A program made the translations under genes and the position numbers. From a virus, in the IMG/VR virus record IMGVR_UViG_3300042691_006817, positions 1-34,269 of that record: 34,269 nucleotides of DNA. One strand, given 5' to 3'. This document shows, piece by piece, positions 1-8,545 of the stretch (positions within the stretch are counted from its first letter, which is position 1; each line of letters begins with the position of its first letter). The notes beneath the pieces are model-generated. The model saw only the letters and a program-made list of their open reading frames with translations, made no database searches and was not told where the DNA came from.

Positions 1-69
1 GCGTTGTCCCTGAAGTCGTCCCCAAACTAACCGAAACCGTGGCTGAACCAATGTTAATCAGCGCAACGT
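1..69. repeat. Terminal direct repeat, left copy (circular assembly overlap)
   Basis: These 69 bases are identical to the last 69 bases of the window. The minus-strand gene that ends at 34034 continues in frame across this point to a start at 175, so the two ends join into a circle. A headful-packaging phage with a gp3-type small terminase would be circularly permuted, so the overlap is more likely an assembly overlap than a biological terminal repeat. Confidence 0.95.
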
Positions 70-175
70 AATTGTTTTCGACGTTGGTATTGGGGTTGAT
101 TTGCAGGGGGGTCGTGGCCGTTGCCGCGACAGTAATGCGGCTTGTCGGGCCGTTGGGTCTGAAATTAGGCAGCAT
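1..175 (-). CDS. Virion structural protein, N-terminal part (split by the window ends)
   Basis: The gene starts with ATG at 175, behind a strong ribosome binding site (AGGAAAGGGG at about 10 bases upstream). It runs off the left edge and continues at 34200 down to a TAA at 34034. Joined, it has 114 codons (113 aa). The protein is rich in Thr, Ser, Pro, Val and Asn with no cysteine, and looks like a beta-rich virion protein. It follows the coat and decoration genes after a terminator and precedes the large tail fibre gene, so a role in the head-tail or fibre region is inferred from position. I do not recognise a named family. Confidence 0.85.
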   Translation of the reverse strand, partial: MLPNFRPNGPTSRITVAATATTPLQINPNTNVENNYVALINIGSATVSVSLGTTSGTT

Positions 176-198
176 AAGTGTTCCCCTTTCCTTGCGAA

Positions 199-204
199 AT
201 TATA
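199..204 (-). promoter_or_regulatory. Consensus -10 box of a possible tail-operon promoter
   Basis: Read on the minus strand this is a perfect TATAAT, just after the terminator and 24 bases upstream of the ATG at 175. A transcript starting about 7 bases later would carry the AGGAAAGGGG ribosome binding site. The -35 region is poor at 16-18 bp spacing and lies in the terminator stem, so an activator or a weak promoter is possible. Confidence 0.4.
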
Positions 205-210
205 GGCTTC

Positions 211-245
211 AAAAGCGAAAAAGCCACCCCTTTTGGGGCGGCTTT
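211..245 (-). terminator. Intrinsic terminator after the head genes
   Basis: On the minus strand the sequence forms a stem of about 10 bp around an AAAA loop (arms at 221-230 and 235-244), followed by a U-rich run. One position is G-U in minus-strand RNA but would be A-C in plus-strand RNA, which supports leftward termination. It sits 25 bases after the stop of the decoration-like gene and separates head genes from the tail module. Confidence 0.8.
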
Positions 246-269
246 CCCAGTTCATTATTTCATTTCCGA

Positions 270-695
270 TTAGGAAAGGAAAGTCAGGTCGTAACCATAA
301 ATGAACACGTCGGCGGTAGCCGCCGCACCCTGTGCAGTGGTGCAACGAATGTAGAGTTGATCCACAGTAATTGCATCCGTGTCAGTAGCCGCGGTAATCA
401 CCACTTTGTCGTTGGCCGAATTACCGGTCAGCGCATAAGCGGTTTTGATTGCCGTACCAGTCGCGCCTGGGCCAGTGTAAACGGCCAGTTGTGCGGTGGT
501 CAGGTCAACGCTGGCGTTCGCAACAATAATGCTTTGAACGCTAATGTTGCCAATACGGTTGATGATATTGGCAACCGTGTCAGCGACGGAGTTAAGGTTT
601 ACACCCTGGGCGCTAGCCAACAGGCGCAATGCCTGGTTGGTAGCTAGATTCGACGGGTGCGCTGTTTGGGTTGATGCTGGGCCTGGATTGCTCAT
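270..695 (-). CDS. Putative head decoration or minor capsid protein
   Basis: This 141-aa protein follows the coat protein gene by 25 bases and has a good ribosome binding site (GAAAGGA). The first half (residues 1-50) is polar and Ala/Asn-rich with predicted helices. The second half (about 50-141) is rich in Thr, Val and Ala with alternating hydrophobic residues, as in beta-sandwich decoration or spike proteins. I cannot name a Pfam family. The assignment rests on position immediately downstream of the major capsid gene, small size, and being the last gene before the terminator at 211-245. It could also be a head fibre subunit. Confidence 0.6.
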   Translation of the reverse strand: MSNPGPASTQTAHPSNLATNQALRLLASAQGVNLNSVADTVANIINRIGNISVQSIIVANASVDLTTAQLAVYTGPGATGTAIKTAYALTGNSANDKVVITAATDTDAITVDQLYIRCTTAQGAAATADVFIYGYDLTFLS

Positions 696-720
696 GTCAA
701 TTTCCTTTCAATGTTGATAT

Positions 721-1977
721 TTAGGCCGCGACACGGCAAGCGAGTTCCTGATACAGGGGCGCCCAGCCATACAGCACGTCCAGACGGGTCGGGATACTGT
801 CGTTGTTGATCGTGTACTGACGAACAACACGAATCGACAGGCCCAATTCCTTATCGGACGCACGGCCAGCAAAATGCACGCCGTCAGGCAATTCCAGGTC
901 AGCGGTAGCCAGCGTGAATGCGTTTTTGTGCATCACGATGTTTTGTGCGCTGACAGTGCCAGTTGCCGACGTGCCGATGCTGAACGGGGTGACCGTTGCA
1001 GTTGCGGAAGTAGTCGGGATGGTGACGTTTTGGAACTGGCCGCCAGTGATGATGGCCGGAACCACGGTCACTTGCATTGTGGACGAACCGGAACCAGTAA
1101 CGGTCGACTGAACCACAAAGTTGCGGGCCTTGTTGGAACCGTATGCCTGGCGGCTCTGTGGGTTGACTGCGAACACGTTGGCAATCTGAATCACGTCGCC
1201 TTGGCGCAGTGTCAGACCGGCGCTGTGGGTCAGGGTGATCGTCGACGACGATGCCCAGCCGGTAGCAATACCGATGCTTTGGGTGTTAGCGGTCAGGGTG
1301 CCAGCAGTGGTTGTCCATGCACCGAACTGTTGCGAAATAACGTTCTGATCCATTTTCCAGTTCATGCCACCGGAATCACGGCCCATCAGACCCTTTTGGT
1401 ACTGGGTGCTGACCTGGCTTTGTGGGTTGAACAGACCTTTCAGGCTGTCAACGATGGTTGCGCTGGTGAATGGCTCAATGATGCACGAACGACGGCCATC
1501 GCGTGGTGCGCCTTCCGAATCCAGATATGCCTGGGCGGTCAGATAAGTAATCAGACCAGTCGGGGGAACACCGGCGGTGCCGACAATGTTAGCCGTGCTG
1601 TTTTTTGCCATGGTCAGACCGTCAAAGTCGATCTTGTTGGCAATAGCAGCAATGGCGGGCTTCAGTACGCGGTCGCTGAACATATCAAGCGAAAGTGCCA
1701 GGTCTTGGGTCGTGAACTGGGTATCGACGTGGAACTGGGTCGAAAGTGTCACTGGGACGCTGGTTTCGTTGAAGTCTTCAACGTTCAGGGCTGGGCCAGT
1801 CGTACCGATGAAACGACCAGGACGACGGACGTTCAGAGTATTACCGATTTTTGCGCCCACGACGGCAAACTGGTCGTCGTACTCGCGGTTTACTTCTGAC
1901 GTGAAGGTCAGTTCGTTTTCCAAGACCATCAACGCTTCGTTGGTGATCTTGCTGATGGTTAGCAGATTATTAGACAT
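721..1977 (-). CDS. Major capsid (coat) protein, P22 coat family
   Basis: The 418-aa product forms the icosahedral shell. Its N-terminus (SNNLLTISKITNEALMVLEN), the RRPGRF motif at about residues 51-56 and the following TQFHVDTQFTTQDLALS segment are typical of the P22 gp5-like coat family. Length fits that family (P22 gp5 is 430 aa). It lies after portal and scaffold genes in P22 order. A Thr/Ser/Val-rich region at about 225-350 probably contains an insertion-domain-like beta segment. The start has the ribosome binding site AAGGA at a good distance. P22-type coats need GroEL/ES for folding, which is notable because this phage also encodes a GroES-like protein at 8547-8813. Confidence 0.93.
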   Translation of the reverse strand: MSNNLLTISKITNEALMVLENELTFTSEVNREYDDQFAVVGAKIGNTLNVRRPGRFIGTTGPALNVEDFNETSVPVTLSTQFHVDTQFTTQDLALSLDMFSDRVLKPAIAAIANKIDFDGLTMAKNSTANIVGTAGVPPTGLITYLTAQAYLDSEGAPRDGRRSCIIEPFTSATIVDSLKGLFNPQSQVSTQYQKGLMGRDSGGMNWKMDQNVISQQFGAWTTTAGTLTANTQSIGIATGWASSSTITLTHSAGLTLRQGDVIQIANVFAVNPQSRQAYGSNKARNFVVQSTVTGSGSSTMQVTVVPAIITGGQFQNVTIPTTSATATVTPFSIGTSATGTVSAQNIVMHKNAFTLATADLELPDGVHFAGRASDKELGLSIRVVRQYTINNDSIPTRLDVLYGWAPLYQELACRVAA

Positions 1978-2005
1978 TTCAATTTCCTTATTAAAGGGTT
2001 AGTTG

Positions 2006-2959
2006 TCAGCGGATTTTCTTTGCCATGCGGGCGGCTTTCCACTGCTGAAACGTGCCATGGAAATTGCCGTCGGCATCCAGGCCCGCATCAACTGTGTTTA
2101 CCGCGCCGCGCAGCGGATTAATCGGCGCTGGCGCTTTCGACTTCCCAACAACAGCTTTCACTTCAGGATTAGTCGCCTTTGAATCCTTGTCGAAACGGGC
2201 TTCAATCTTGCCAATTTCACGAACGGCGGAAACTAATGACATATCGCCCAACTTTTTTGCAAACTCGTTGTTTTCCGCCAAGTAATACAAAATTTTTGGG
2301 CCATGCTCTGATTCCATGATGGCATCGCGTACAGGGTCAGAAACCCTTACATCGCTGCTTTGCACCAGGTCATCAAAGTCGGGTAACTCATTCTTGGCTG
2401 CGTTCACGCGGTCTGCCCAGGCTTGAAACTTCGCTTCCTGTTCAGCTGCGGCCTTGCGGGCCTTGTCCTGGTTATCCCGTTCCATTAGCTTTTTGTCAGC
2501 GGTATATTCGGCTAACGCTTTCGCGTATTCGTACATATCGCTGAACTGTTCCGGCCTGGGTTCCTCGCCAAGTTCGTTGTCAGGCGCGGGCGCCGACGGT
2601 TCGTTCCTTGACTTCAGTTCCCTTAACTCGGCTTCCAAGCGTTCACGCTGCTCACGTTCTTGGCGGGCTTCCTCGCGGGCCGTTTCACGCTGCTTTGTGA
2701 TCTCTGAAAACCGCCGTTCCAGCTTCGGATTCGGCTTCTTTTCCTTCTGATCCTCTGTTGTTGTCGCGTCCTTCCCTTCCCCGTCTTGTTCACTTTGATC
2801 GGCGTCAACATCCGGCTCGGCTGCGGCGCTGTTCGCGTCATCGCTTACCGCCTCGGATGCTGGCTCTGAATCAACTAAACCAAGTTTTTGGGCCGTGAAT
2901 TCCGCTAAATTATCACTGGTGACGATATTCGCCGCCAGACGTTCTTGCACTTCCGACAT
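2006..2959 (-). CDS. Capsid scaffolding protein
   Basis: This 317-aa highly charged protein sits between portal and coat genes, the P22 gene 8 position. Residues 30-75 are strongly acidic. Residues 75-115 form an Arg/Glu-rich coiled coil, followed by a Pro/Glu linker and further helices. The C-terminus ends in a basic amphipathic helix (QQWKAARMAKKIR). P22 scaffold uses a basic C-terminal helix-turn-helix to bind coat, and this tail fits the same job. Upstream of the start, AGGGG can act as a ribosome binding site. Sequence identity to known scaffolds is probably low; the call rests on composition, position and C-terminus. Confidence 0.88.
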   Translation of the reverse strand: MSEVQERLAANIVTSDNLAEFTAQKLGLVDSEPASEAVSDDANSAAAEPDVDADQSEQDGEGKDATTTEDQKEKKPNPKLERRFSEITKQRETAREEARQEREQRERLEAELRELKSRNEPSAPAPDNELGEEPRPEQFSDMYEYAKALAEYTADKKLMERDNQDKARKAAAEQEAKFQAWADRVNAAKNELPDFDDLVQSSDVRVSDPVRDAIMESEHGPKILYYLAENNEFAKKLGDMSLVSAVREIGKIEARFDKDSKATNPEVKAVVGKSKAPAPINPLRGAVNTVDAGLDADGNFHGTFQQWKAARMAKKIR

Positions 2960-3040
2960 AGGTAACCCCTACGAATTAACCCGATGAAAACCCATCGGTA
3001 GGCATTGGGTTATTGTCAACCCGAATACATTACGTGTCAA

Positions 3041-5278
3041 TCACATCATCCCAGGCGCCATGCCTGGCTGGCCTTGCATTTCAGGCGGCATTGGCGGCTG
3101 CGGTTGCATTGGCTGTTCCATCGGCTGGCCCATGGGCTGACCCATCGGTTGCGCCATCAATTCCTGACCGGCCTGAAGAAACGGGTTTTGGGTCTGGTTG
3201 ACTTCCATTTCCGCAAATGCCGCGGCTTCCTTTTGTTCCTGGTTGCGGCGCTCAATCTCAGCGGCCAACGCACCGACCGGCAGCCCGCCCAGCACCAGCC
3301 GAACCAAGGCATCCAGTTCCATCTTATTCTGGTCGGTCACGCCCTTCATGTTGGTCTGGTTGACCTTGGCTTCGTTGATCGTGTCGGTGTTGTAGGCGCG
3401 GCTAATAACATCCATCAGCTTGCGACGGTTCTGGCCTTCCTCACGAATCGACGCCACCTGGCCGCGGTTGTTGATCTCCAACTGCATAGCAATCATTTGC
3501 TGCTGCATATCGGCAACGGTCTTTTCCGCTTGCATTAGCTTCATTTGGAACTGCGGCGGCACGTCAATGTCGGGGTTGATCTGCGCCAGCGGGTTCATGG
3601 CCGCCAGGCGGTCGGCAATCACGTCCGCGCCTGGGAAGTCCATGTTGCGGAACAGCAAATCGCCCGCGGCCTGGAACACATTGGGGTCGGCCATCAGCGG
3701 CATCATGGTTTCCACTGCCTGTTCACGCTTGCTGTTGTAGCCTGGGCCGGTGTCCATCACCACGTCATACAGGCCGACCGTGACGTTGTTCATCACTTCG
3801 CCGGTGGCCTGAACCTCGTTGATGGTCACCATGTCCGGCTTGCCATCCACGCCAATGATCCGCAGCACCCGCTGGGTGTCGTAAATCTTCGGAATTAGGT
3901 CAAGAATGATTTTGCCCGTGTGCTTAATGCTGCGGGTCATGTTGTCGTAAAAGTGGAAATTCGACAGGTCGACCTGCTGCTGCTGACCCTGCAACGCCTT
4001 GCCCGAAATGTTGCCAGGCAGAGCTTGCGACGGGTCAAAGATACCCAACACGGTTTTCAGGTCGTCAGCAATTGCGCCCGCGGCCACCATAATCCCATCG
4101 GGCGGCGGCTCTGGCTGGATGCGGGTCGGCACCGGCGCGGGTACGCCCTCAATGTCTTTTTGCTTGTACCGCAACACAGGCGTCGACTTGATATTGGCCA
4201 TCGCCCATTCAGATTCGTGGCCCTCATCCTGCCCTTCGGCCAGCAGCCACTTGGGCTTGGGTGCCAGCGCAATGCTCTCGGTCATGCTGGTGCGCCAAAA
4301 GTTGTACATCCGCTGCGGGTCTTTGGCGAACCGCACCAGGCCATACTTTTTACGCTTACCCTCGACCACCACCTGGGCGCCGTAGCACGGGATGATCGGG
4401 ATATATTTCCCTGGCCACTCGCGTTCTTCCAGCACTTCCATGGCGGTCAGCTTGCACCATTTGACCTTTTTGCGGAACGTTGAACGGGTATCCATGATGG
4501 TGATATTGCCCGCGTCCAGCACTTCAGCCGACGGCAGCTCATCCTCAAACACCTTGGTGCCGTCAGACAACATGACCAGCTTGGCTTTCTCGCGCTCGAC
4601 GTACCAGTATTCGGCAATGCGGATGTCCTCTTTGGTAACCCATTCCGCGTCCGAATCGCCCGTCGACCTGGCACTAAAATTGGCGCCGTCATCCGCACCA
4701 GGGTATTGCTGCCGGAAGTCGTGCTTCGCCATTACGCTGGTCACCAGGCAACGCTCTGCGTCCGATCCATCGGGGGAAACGCTGTTCGGGTCAAAGTAAA
4801 CCGAAAACGGGTCATCGACCGGCTCGATGTAAATTTCCTGGTCGAACGAATCCTCTGACACGTAATTGGTCGTGATGCGCCAGTAACCCCAGCCCATCTT
4901 GACCGCGTACTCAAACGCGGTGTCGTAAGCGGTGTCGGCGTTGGAATTGACTTCAATGTGGCGGGTAATGCCTTCGATCACCTGGGCAATCTTCAGGTCG
5001 CCTTCATTGTTGACGGGGTGAACCTTGATGCGGGGGCGCTGCTGGCGCTGTTGGTTGGTGACCTGGCGCACATAAGCGTCGATCTTGTTGATGGTCAAAC
5101 ACGGGCGGGATTCTAGGTTGCGGCTGTTTTGTATCTCGACCGGCCACTGGTCACCGGCTGCAAACTTCAGGTCGCCCAGTGCCTCGGCTCGGTTTTGGGA
5201 ATCGGCTTCGCCAACCAAGCGCAAAAACTTAATCGCTTCGCCGATGCGGCCATCCATGTCTGTGTCTTGCCATGCCAT
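3041..5278 (-). CDS. Portal protein, P22 type
   Basis: The 745-aa protein forms the dodecameric channel at the packaging vertex; P22 portal is 725 aa. The early region (GDQWP at about 46-50 and a RPCLTINKID segment) and the regions around residues 80-170 resemble P22-like portals, which act with terminase and the gp4/gp10 tail proteins. After about residue 595 comes a helical, Gln-rich barrel-like region. The last ~35 residues are a low-complexity Met/Gln/Pro tail made of MxQP repeats. Start ATG follows AAAGGA. It lies 12 bases downstream of the large terminase gene, the usual packaging order. Confidence 0.93.
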   Translation of the reverse strand: MAWQDTDMDGRIGEAIKFLRLVGEADSQNRAEALGDLKFAAGDQWPVEIQNSRNLESRPCLTINKIDAYVRQVTNQQRQQRPRIKVHPVNNEGDLKIAQVIEGITRHIEVNSNADTAYDTAFEYAVKMGWGYWRITTNYVSEDSFDQEIYIEPVDDPFSVYFDPNSVSPDGSDAERCLVTSVMAKHDFRQQYPGADDGANFSARSTGDSDAEWVTKEDIRIAEYWYVEREKAKLVMLSDGTKVFEDELPSAEVLDAGNITIMDTRSTFRKKVKWCKLTAMEVLEEREWPGKYIPIIPCYGAQVVVEGKRKKYGLVRFAKDPQRMYNFWRTSMTESIALAPKPKWLLAEGQDEGHESEWAMANIKSTPVLRYKQKDIEGVPAPVPTRIQPEPPPDGIMVAAGAIADDLKTVLGIFDPSQALPGNISGKALQGQQQQVDLSNFHFYDNMTRSIKHTGKIILDLIPKIYDTQRVLRIIGVDGKPDMVTINEVQATGEVMNNVTVGLYDVVMDTGPGYNSKREQAVETMMPLMADPNVFQAAGDLLFRNMDFPGADVIADRLAAMNPLAQINPDIDVPPQFQMKLMQAEKTVADMQQQMIAMQLEINNRGQVASIREEGQNRRKLMDVISRAYNTDTINEAKVNQTNMKGVTDQNKMELDALVRLVLGGLPVGALAAEIERRNQEQKEAAAFAEMEVNQTQNPFLQAGQELMAQPMGQPMGQPMEQPMQPQPPMPPEMQGQPGMAPGMM
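3110..3157 (-). repeat. Four tandem 12-bp repeats encoding MxQP at the portal C-terminus
   Basis: Read on the minus strand, four consecutive 12-base units encode MAQP, MGQP, MGQP and MEQP. The units differ mainly at third positions, so the repeat has aged. It lies in the disordered C-terminal tail of the portal. Confidence 0.85.
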
Positions 5279-5289
5279 AGTTAATCCTT

Positions 5290-6576
5290 TCAGCCCATCC
5301 AGCCGCCAGCGTGGGCCATCACCGGTCGTTTCTTAGGCTTGGCTGGTTCCTTAATCATTAATCCAATGTACCGGAACGCGTCGGCGCCGTGCGAATACTG
5401 GTCGTGCAGCGGTTGTTTGCTGAATTGGCCAGTTTCGGGGTCAACCTCGTACCGATAATGACGCAAACAGTTTAACCCGTCCGCGGTGTTTTCTCTATCA
5501 AAATAGCAGTTTGGGAACACGGTTCGGGCTGCGTTGATGGAATCGACCACCGGCACCCGATCCAGTATGCGGGTTTTAAACCCAGCATTTCGCACAATGT
5601 CTTCAATCGACCGGCCCGCAGCCGCCAAGGTTTTGGATTGCGCGTCGTGCGGCAACCAAATGGTGTCGTACACGTAACCGTAGGTTTGCAACTGCGCCAA
5701 GTAGCTGGTCATTGTGCGCTGGCTGTCCTCAAAATACCGGATCAAATGCGTTTCCATCCCGACGAACTGAATAAACCACCAGGCAGTGGCGTCGGCCCAG
5801 CCAAGGTCGCACACTGCGTGAACCGGCTTGGTCGGGTCATACGGCACCTTCGTGATCCGGTCTTCGGCTTCGGCTTTCATCATTTCGTTAGCAAAGATAG
5901 CGCCGTCGACCGTCTGGCGGCACATTCCTTCCCACACCTGGTTGTACGCTTGCGGGTCACGGGCCTTCAGGGCTTCCATTTCCAATTGCAAGGTTTCAGG
6001 AAACCACGGGTTGTCATAGAAATTGATCTTGATGCTGATGCAGTCCCGCGGCGGCTTCAGCACAAACCGCTGATACGTTTCATCGGTTTCCAGTTCAGGG
6101 TTAAAACTGACCCAAATCTCGCTGCCTTGCTTACGGATGGTCGGAATCAGGATGTTCCAGGACAACCGGCTGACCGTCTGCGCTTCCTCAACCCAGCAAA
6201 TGTCCACGCCTTCAAACGACTTGATGTTGGTGGGATTGTTCTTCAGGCCGATAAATGCAAACTCAGTGCCGTTGGCGCCGCGGATGGTGGCTTGGGTGAT
6301 CTCATAGAACCCCAGCAGCCCCAGGGCTTCGATCTGGTCGCACAGCAGCTTGTGGACGGAATCCTTAATGCTGGTCTGATACTCCCGCGCACACAGGATT
6401 CGCATTTGCTTCTTTGCGCCTAAGATCAACAGCGCCCTGGCAATGCCCCACGACTTGGCGCCACCCCGCCCGCCGTACAAAACCTTGTACCGGCTCTTTT
6501 TGAACAGACCTTCCAGTTTGACTGGAAACTCTGCCTTGGCTATCGCCTGGTCAATGTTCGGTGCGGTCAGTTCCAT
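5290..6576 (-). CDS. Terminase large subunit (packaging ATPase/nuclease)
   Basis: This 428-aa protein pumps DNA into the prohead and cuts concatemers. The ATPase domain has Walker A GGRGGAKS (35-42), Walker B DICWVEEA (125-132) and a coupling motif around SFNPE (157-161). The C-terminal RNase H-like nuclease has an Asp in CDLGWADATA (about D257) and a late HGADAFRY motif near residue 405. It belongs to the Terminase_3/6 (PBSX-like) group. Its start overlaps the small terminase gene by 26 bases, indicating translational coupling. Length is normal for the family. Confidence 0.95.
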   Translation of the reverse strand: MELTAPNIDQAIAKAEFPVKLEGLFKKSRYKVLYGGRGGAKSWGIARALLILGAKKQMRILCAREYQTSIKDSVHKLLCDQIEALGLLGFYEITQATIRGANGTEFAFIGLKNNPTNIKSFEGVDICWVEEAQTVSRLSWNILIPTIRKQGSEIWVSFNPELETDETYQRFVLKPPRDCISIKINFYDNPWFPETLQLEMEALKARDPQAYNQVWEGMCRQTVDGAIFANEMMKAEAEDRITKVPYDPTKPVHAVCDLGWADATAWWFIQFVGMETHLIRYFEDSQRTMTSYLAQLQTYGYVYDTIWLPHDAQSKTLAAAGRSIEDIVRNAGFKTRILDRVPVVDSINAARTVFPNCYFDRENTADGLNCLRHYRYEVDPETGQFSKQPLHDQYSHGADAFRYIGLMIKEPAKPKKRPVMAHAGGWMG

Positions 6577-7042
6577 CGGGGTTCACAAACATAACCTGAA
6601 TGCCAGCCAGCGGGCTGCCGTCTTTGCCAGTGATCTCTTGCTCAACCTTGTCGCGCCAGCCCAGCACATTCTTGGCCGTAAAGATGGCGAACGTCGGGTT
6701 GTACACGCCAGTTAGCGCCCCTCTGACCAGGTTTTGCTCTTGCAAATCCTTGGCCTTTTTATAGGCGTCGGAAAAAATGGGGTTACGTAAGTCCCCACTA
6801 ACATTCTTGGCGTGTGACCAATCGTGCAACGTGTCCCGTGAAACGCCGATGCTGGCCGCAAAGCCAGCTAACGTTGGGAAGTCGCCGACGGACGAATCAA
6901 AATACTTCATCATGGCGTCGGCCATCCAGTCTTCGTATTTGGTGGGTCTGCCAAGGGTTGGCTTTGGGCGTTCGAGTGCCGTACCAAGCTCAGTGGGCGC
7001 CTTCGTCCGCCCCCGTTTTTTGACGGGTGCGTCGGTAGTCAT
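6551..7042 (-). CDS. Terminase small subunit, P22 gp3-like
   Basis: This 163-aa DNA-recognition subunit has a basic N-terminus and a helix-turn-helix region at about residues 58-78 (FAASIGVSRDTLHDWS). It then carries the NPTFAIFTAKNVLGWRDK segment (about 116-133), typical of the gp3-like DNA-packaging family. It presumably binds a pac site, often within this gene, and recruits the large subunit. The start overlaps the stop of the upstream small gene (ATGA). This type of terminase implies headful packaging and a circularly permuted virion genome. Confidence 0.9.
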   Translation of the reverse strand: MTTDAPVKKRGRTKAPTELGTALERPKPTLGRPTKYEDWMADAMMKYFDSSVGDFPTLAGFAASIGVSRDTLHDWSHAKNVSGDLRNPIFSDAYKKAKDLQEQNLVRGALTGVYNPTFAIFTAKNVLGWRDKVEQEITGKDGSPLAGIQVMFVNPDGTDRTEH

Positions 7043-7188
7043 TTCTTTCCCTTGGACGGTTTTGCAGCGGCTTCCCGCTTGACCGAATAAGCAATGGCGA
7101 CAGCCTGTTTGACGGGCTTACCTGCTTTTACTTCGGCCTTGATGTTTTTCTCAAACGCTTTGTTCGATGTCGATTTGGTCAGCGGCAT
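7039..7188 (-). CDS. Small basic phage protein (49 aa)
   Basis: The product begins MPLTKSTSNKAFEKNI and continues with a GKPVKQAVAIAYSVKREA core before a Lys-rich tail. Short proteins of this pattern (K..F..NI...GKP.KQA.AIA) are common next to packaging genes in podoviruses; their function is unknown. The stop overlaps the small terminase start, and GGAG-like bases (AAGGAG) precede the ATG. The high Lys content suggests nucleic acid or virion association, which is inference. Confidence 0.8.
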   Translation of the reverse strand: MPLTKSTSNKAFEKNIKAEVKAGKPVKQAVAIAYSVKREAAAKPSKGKK

Positions 7189-7333
7189 TGTCGGCTCCTT
7201 TGGATTGGCTTATTTCAGCCAGTACACGGTTGTACTCTTGGATAGCGCCGCTGATCTGCAACAAGATGGATTCGTGTTGCTTCGCCAGTTCTTGCAGTTC
7301 AGCCAGGCGTTTAGCAATTTGGTCAGGTGTCAT
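7151..7333 (-). CDS. Small coiled-coil protein of unknown function (60 aa)
   Basis: The 60-aa product is almost entirely helical with heptad-like hydrophobic spacing (residues 5-45), suggesting a coiled coil. Its ATG overlaps the stop of the upstream gene (ATGA), and its 3' end overlaps the next gene by 38 bases. The large overlap and lack of a clear ribosome binding site lower confidence, but the tight chain of overlapped genes supports translation by coupling. No family recognised. Confidence 0.6.
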   Translation of the reverse strand: MTPDQIAKRLAELQELAKQHESILLQISGAIQEYNRVLAEISQSKGADNAADQIDIEQSV

Positions 7334-7494
7334 TTGGTCTTTGCCGTTTTGGCACTTTGTTTAAAGGATTTGGATGTTGGGGCGCCTGGGTCACCAGGGC
7401 TTCGCATTCGTTCGGGGGTTTTGCCCGCCGCTTTCTGGCGTTCGATTCGTTCACGCTTGGCGTGGATGTTTGCGTACAGTCCTTTGGCAGCCAT
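7330..7494 (-). CDS. Conserved-type small basic phage protein (54 aa)
   Basis: The product starts MAAKGLYANIHAKRERIE and contains a SPGDPGAPTSKSFKQSAKTAK tail region (20 or so residues near the C-terminus). Proteins with a GLYANIHAKR start and a PG..GAPT..AFK.SAKTAK end are frequent near portal and terminase genes of podoviruses; their role is unknown. Stop and start codons overlap on both sides (ATGA downstream, TAATG upstream), so it is part of one translationally coupled run. Confidence 0.8.
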   Translation of the reverse strand: MAAKGLYANIHAKRERIERQKAAGKTPERMRSPGDPGAPTSKSFKQSAKTAKTK

Positions 7495-7664
7495 TAGTCA
7501 GTTCCCCCTGGGTTTTCGATTACTTCTGCCCCGTCCAGCTTAGCCAGCAACATGGCGTAAATCGCCAGTGAAGTTTCAGCCTGAATCACAAAAGTTTTGG
7601 CTTTTTGCAATTCACGCTGAACCTCACTGATTTCAGCTTCGATAAACTCTCGGCTGATTTCCAT
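7494..7664 (-). CDS. Small helical protein of unknown function (56 aa)
   Basis: This 56-aa acidic product (MEISREFIEAEISEVQREL...) is predicted to be one long helix to about residue 45 with a polar tail ending in GGTD. Its TAA overlaps the ATG of the downstream gene, and its ATG overlaps the stop of the upstream 197-aa gene (TAATG at each junction). No family is recognised. Amphipathic character suggests an oligomerising helper or a virion accessory factor, which is inference. Confidence 0.7.
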   Translation of the reverse strand: MEISREFIEAEISEVQRELQKAKTFVIQAETSLAIYAMLLAKLDGAEVIENPGGTD

Positions 7665-8257
7665 TAAGCAACCGTACTGACCATAACGTAATAGGTTGTG
7701 CCGCCGCTAGTGATTGGGATTGTGTGGGTCACAACTGGCGAACCAACCTTGGCACGGAACACACCGGTTGCGCTAACCGCTGGCATAGCAGCAAAGTTAC
7801 CGACTTCACCAGTGCCGCTGTTGGTCACGCGCAGGAATGATGCGTTCGACCAAGTGCCACCGGATGCAAAGTCCGAATCCAGTTGCAGTGCAGCCAGGGT
7901 GCCACCAGGATTAGTCGACGAACCACCGATGGTTGCACGGATGGCGTTAGCTGCACCGCTGATCGTGCCGCCGGTGTTTACCGACAAGCTAATGTGTGCG
8001 CCGTTGGTGGTCTGGCCAGCGCCTTGGGCGGCGGTCACTTGCGACAGCGCCCGCAGAGTTTCACCAGCGCCAGCGCCAGCAAAGTTCACGCGGGAATACA
8101 GGCCACGCATATCACCCGACGTGTGGGTGGTGGTGGAATAAATCTGGTTCAGGTTGCCCGATGCAGTGTTGGCAATCGGCGCGGACGCCGTACCAACTTC
8201 AAAGCTATTCAGGGCGGGGTCAGCGTATGCAACGCCAATGGCTTGGGTATTAGACAT
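7664..8257 (-). CDS. Putative virion structural or decoration protein (197 aa)
   Basis: The 197-aa protein is rich in Gly, Ala, Ser and Thr, with beta-type alternation, no cysteine and a single charged cluster, all typical of virion surface proteins. It lies upstream of the small terminase within the morphogenesis block. The last 35 residues (GSPVVTHTIPITSGGTTYYV) resemble a C-terminal beta domain of capsid-attached proteins. I do not recognise a named family. It could instead be a head fibre or a secreted protein. Confidence 0.55.
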   Translation of the reverse strand: MSNTQAIGVAYADPALNSFEVGTASAPIANTASGNLNQIYSTTTHTSGDMRGLYSRVNFAGAGAGETLRALSQVTAAQGAGQTTNGAHISLSVNTGGTISGAANAIRATIGGSSTNPGGTLAALQLDSDFASGGTWSNASFLRVTNSGTGEVGNFAAMPAVSATGVFRAKVGSPVVTHTIPITSGGTTYYVMVSTVA

Positions 8258-8269
8258 GATATGTTCCTT

Positions 8270-8545
8270 TTAACAATTCCAATTCTTTAGGGATGCCTTG
8301 GCTCGTTCGGCTGGGCCTTTGGCGTTTTTAACCACCCCTTCCATTCTCGCGCAAAAACTCGCCTTACGTCCAGCGTCGGCTTTGGTTTTGGGATGTGGTG
8401 CTGGTGGTTTTAAATTTGCGTCGTTCTTGCGGTTGTATTCCGCACGGCCTTTGGCCGTCATGCCCGCACCTTTTTCGGTGGGGTTGTATGTCTTGCCCTT
8501 GCCCGTCGTGGTCTTGGGGATCGGCTTGTCGTGTGCTTTGGCCAT
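8270..8545 (-). CDS. DUF6321-like small basic protein (91 aa)
   Basis: The pattern KGAGMTAKGRAEYNR in the middle and GRKASFCARMEGV with a final LKNWNC end matches the small DUF6321-type proteins common in phage morphogenesis blocks; the function is unknown. I chose the ATG at 8545 (MAKAHDKPIPK) over an upstream in-frame start, which would overlap the GroES-like gene heavily. It starts immediately after the stop of that gene. Two cysteines, one in the FCARM motif and one at the C-terminus, are as in the family. Confidence 0.8.
   Translation of the reverse strand: MAKAHDKPIPKTTTGKGKTYNPTEKGAGMTAKGRAEYNRKNDANLKPPAPHPKTKADAGRKASFCARMEGVVKNAKGPAERAKASLKNWNC

Noticed and set aside
874-1899. Long plus-strand open frame opposite the coat gene
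   Set aside because: It is the antisense shadow of a clearly recognisable coat gene, with no ribosome binding site or domain.
2981-2998. 6-bp hairpin upstream of the scaffold gene as a terminator
   Set aside because: The stem CCGATG/CATCGG is short and no T-run follows on either strand; it may affect scaffold translation but does not look like a terminator.
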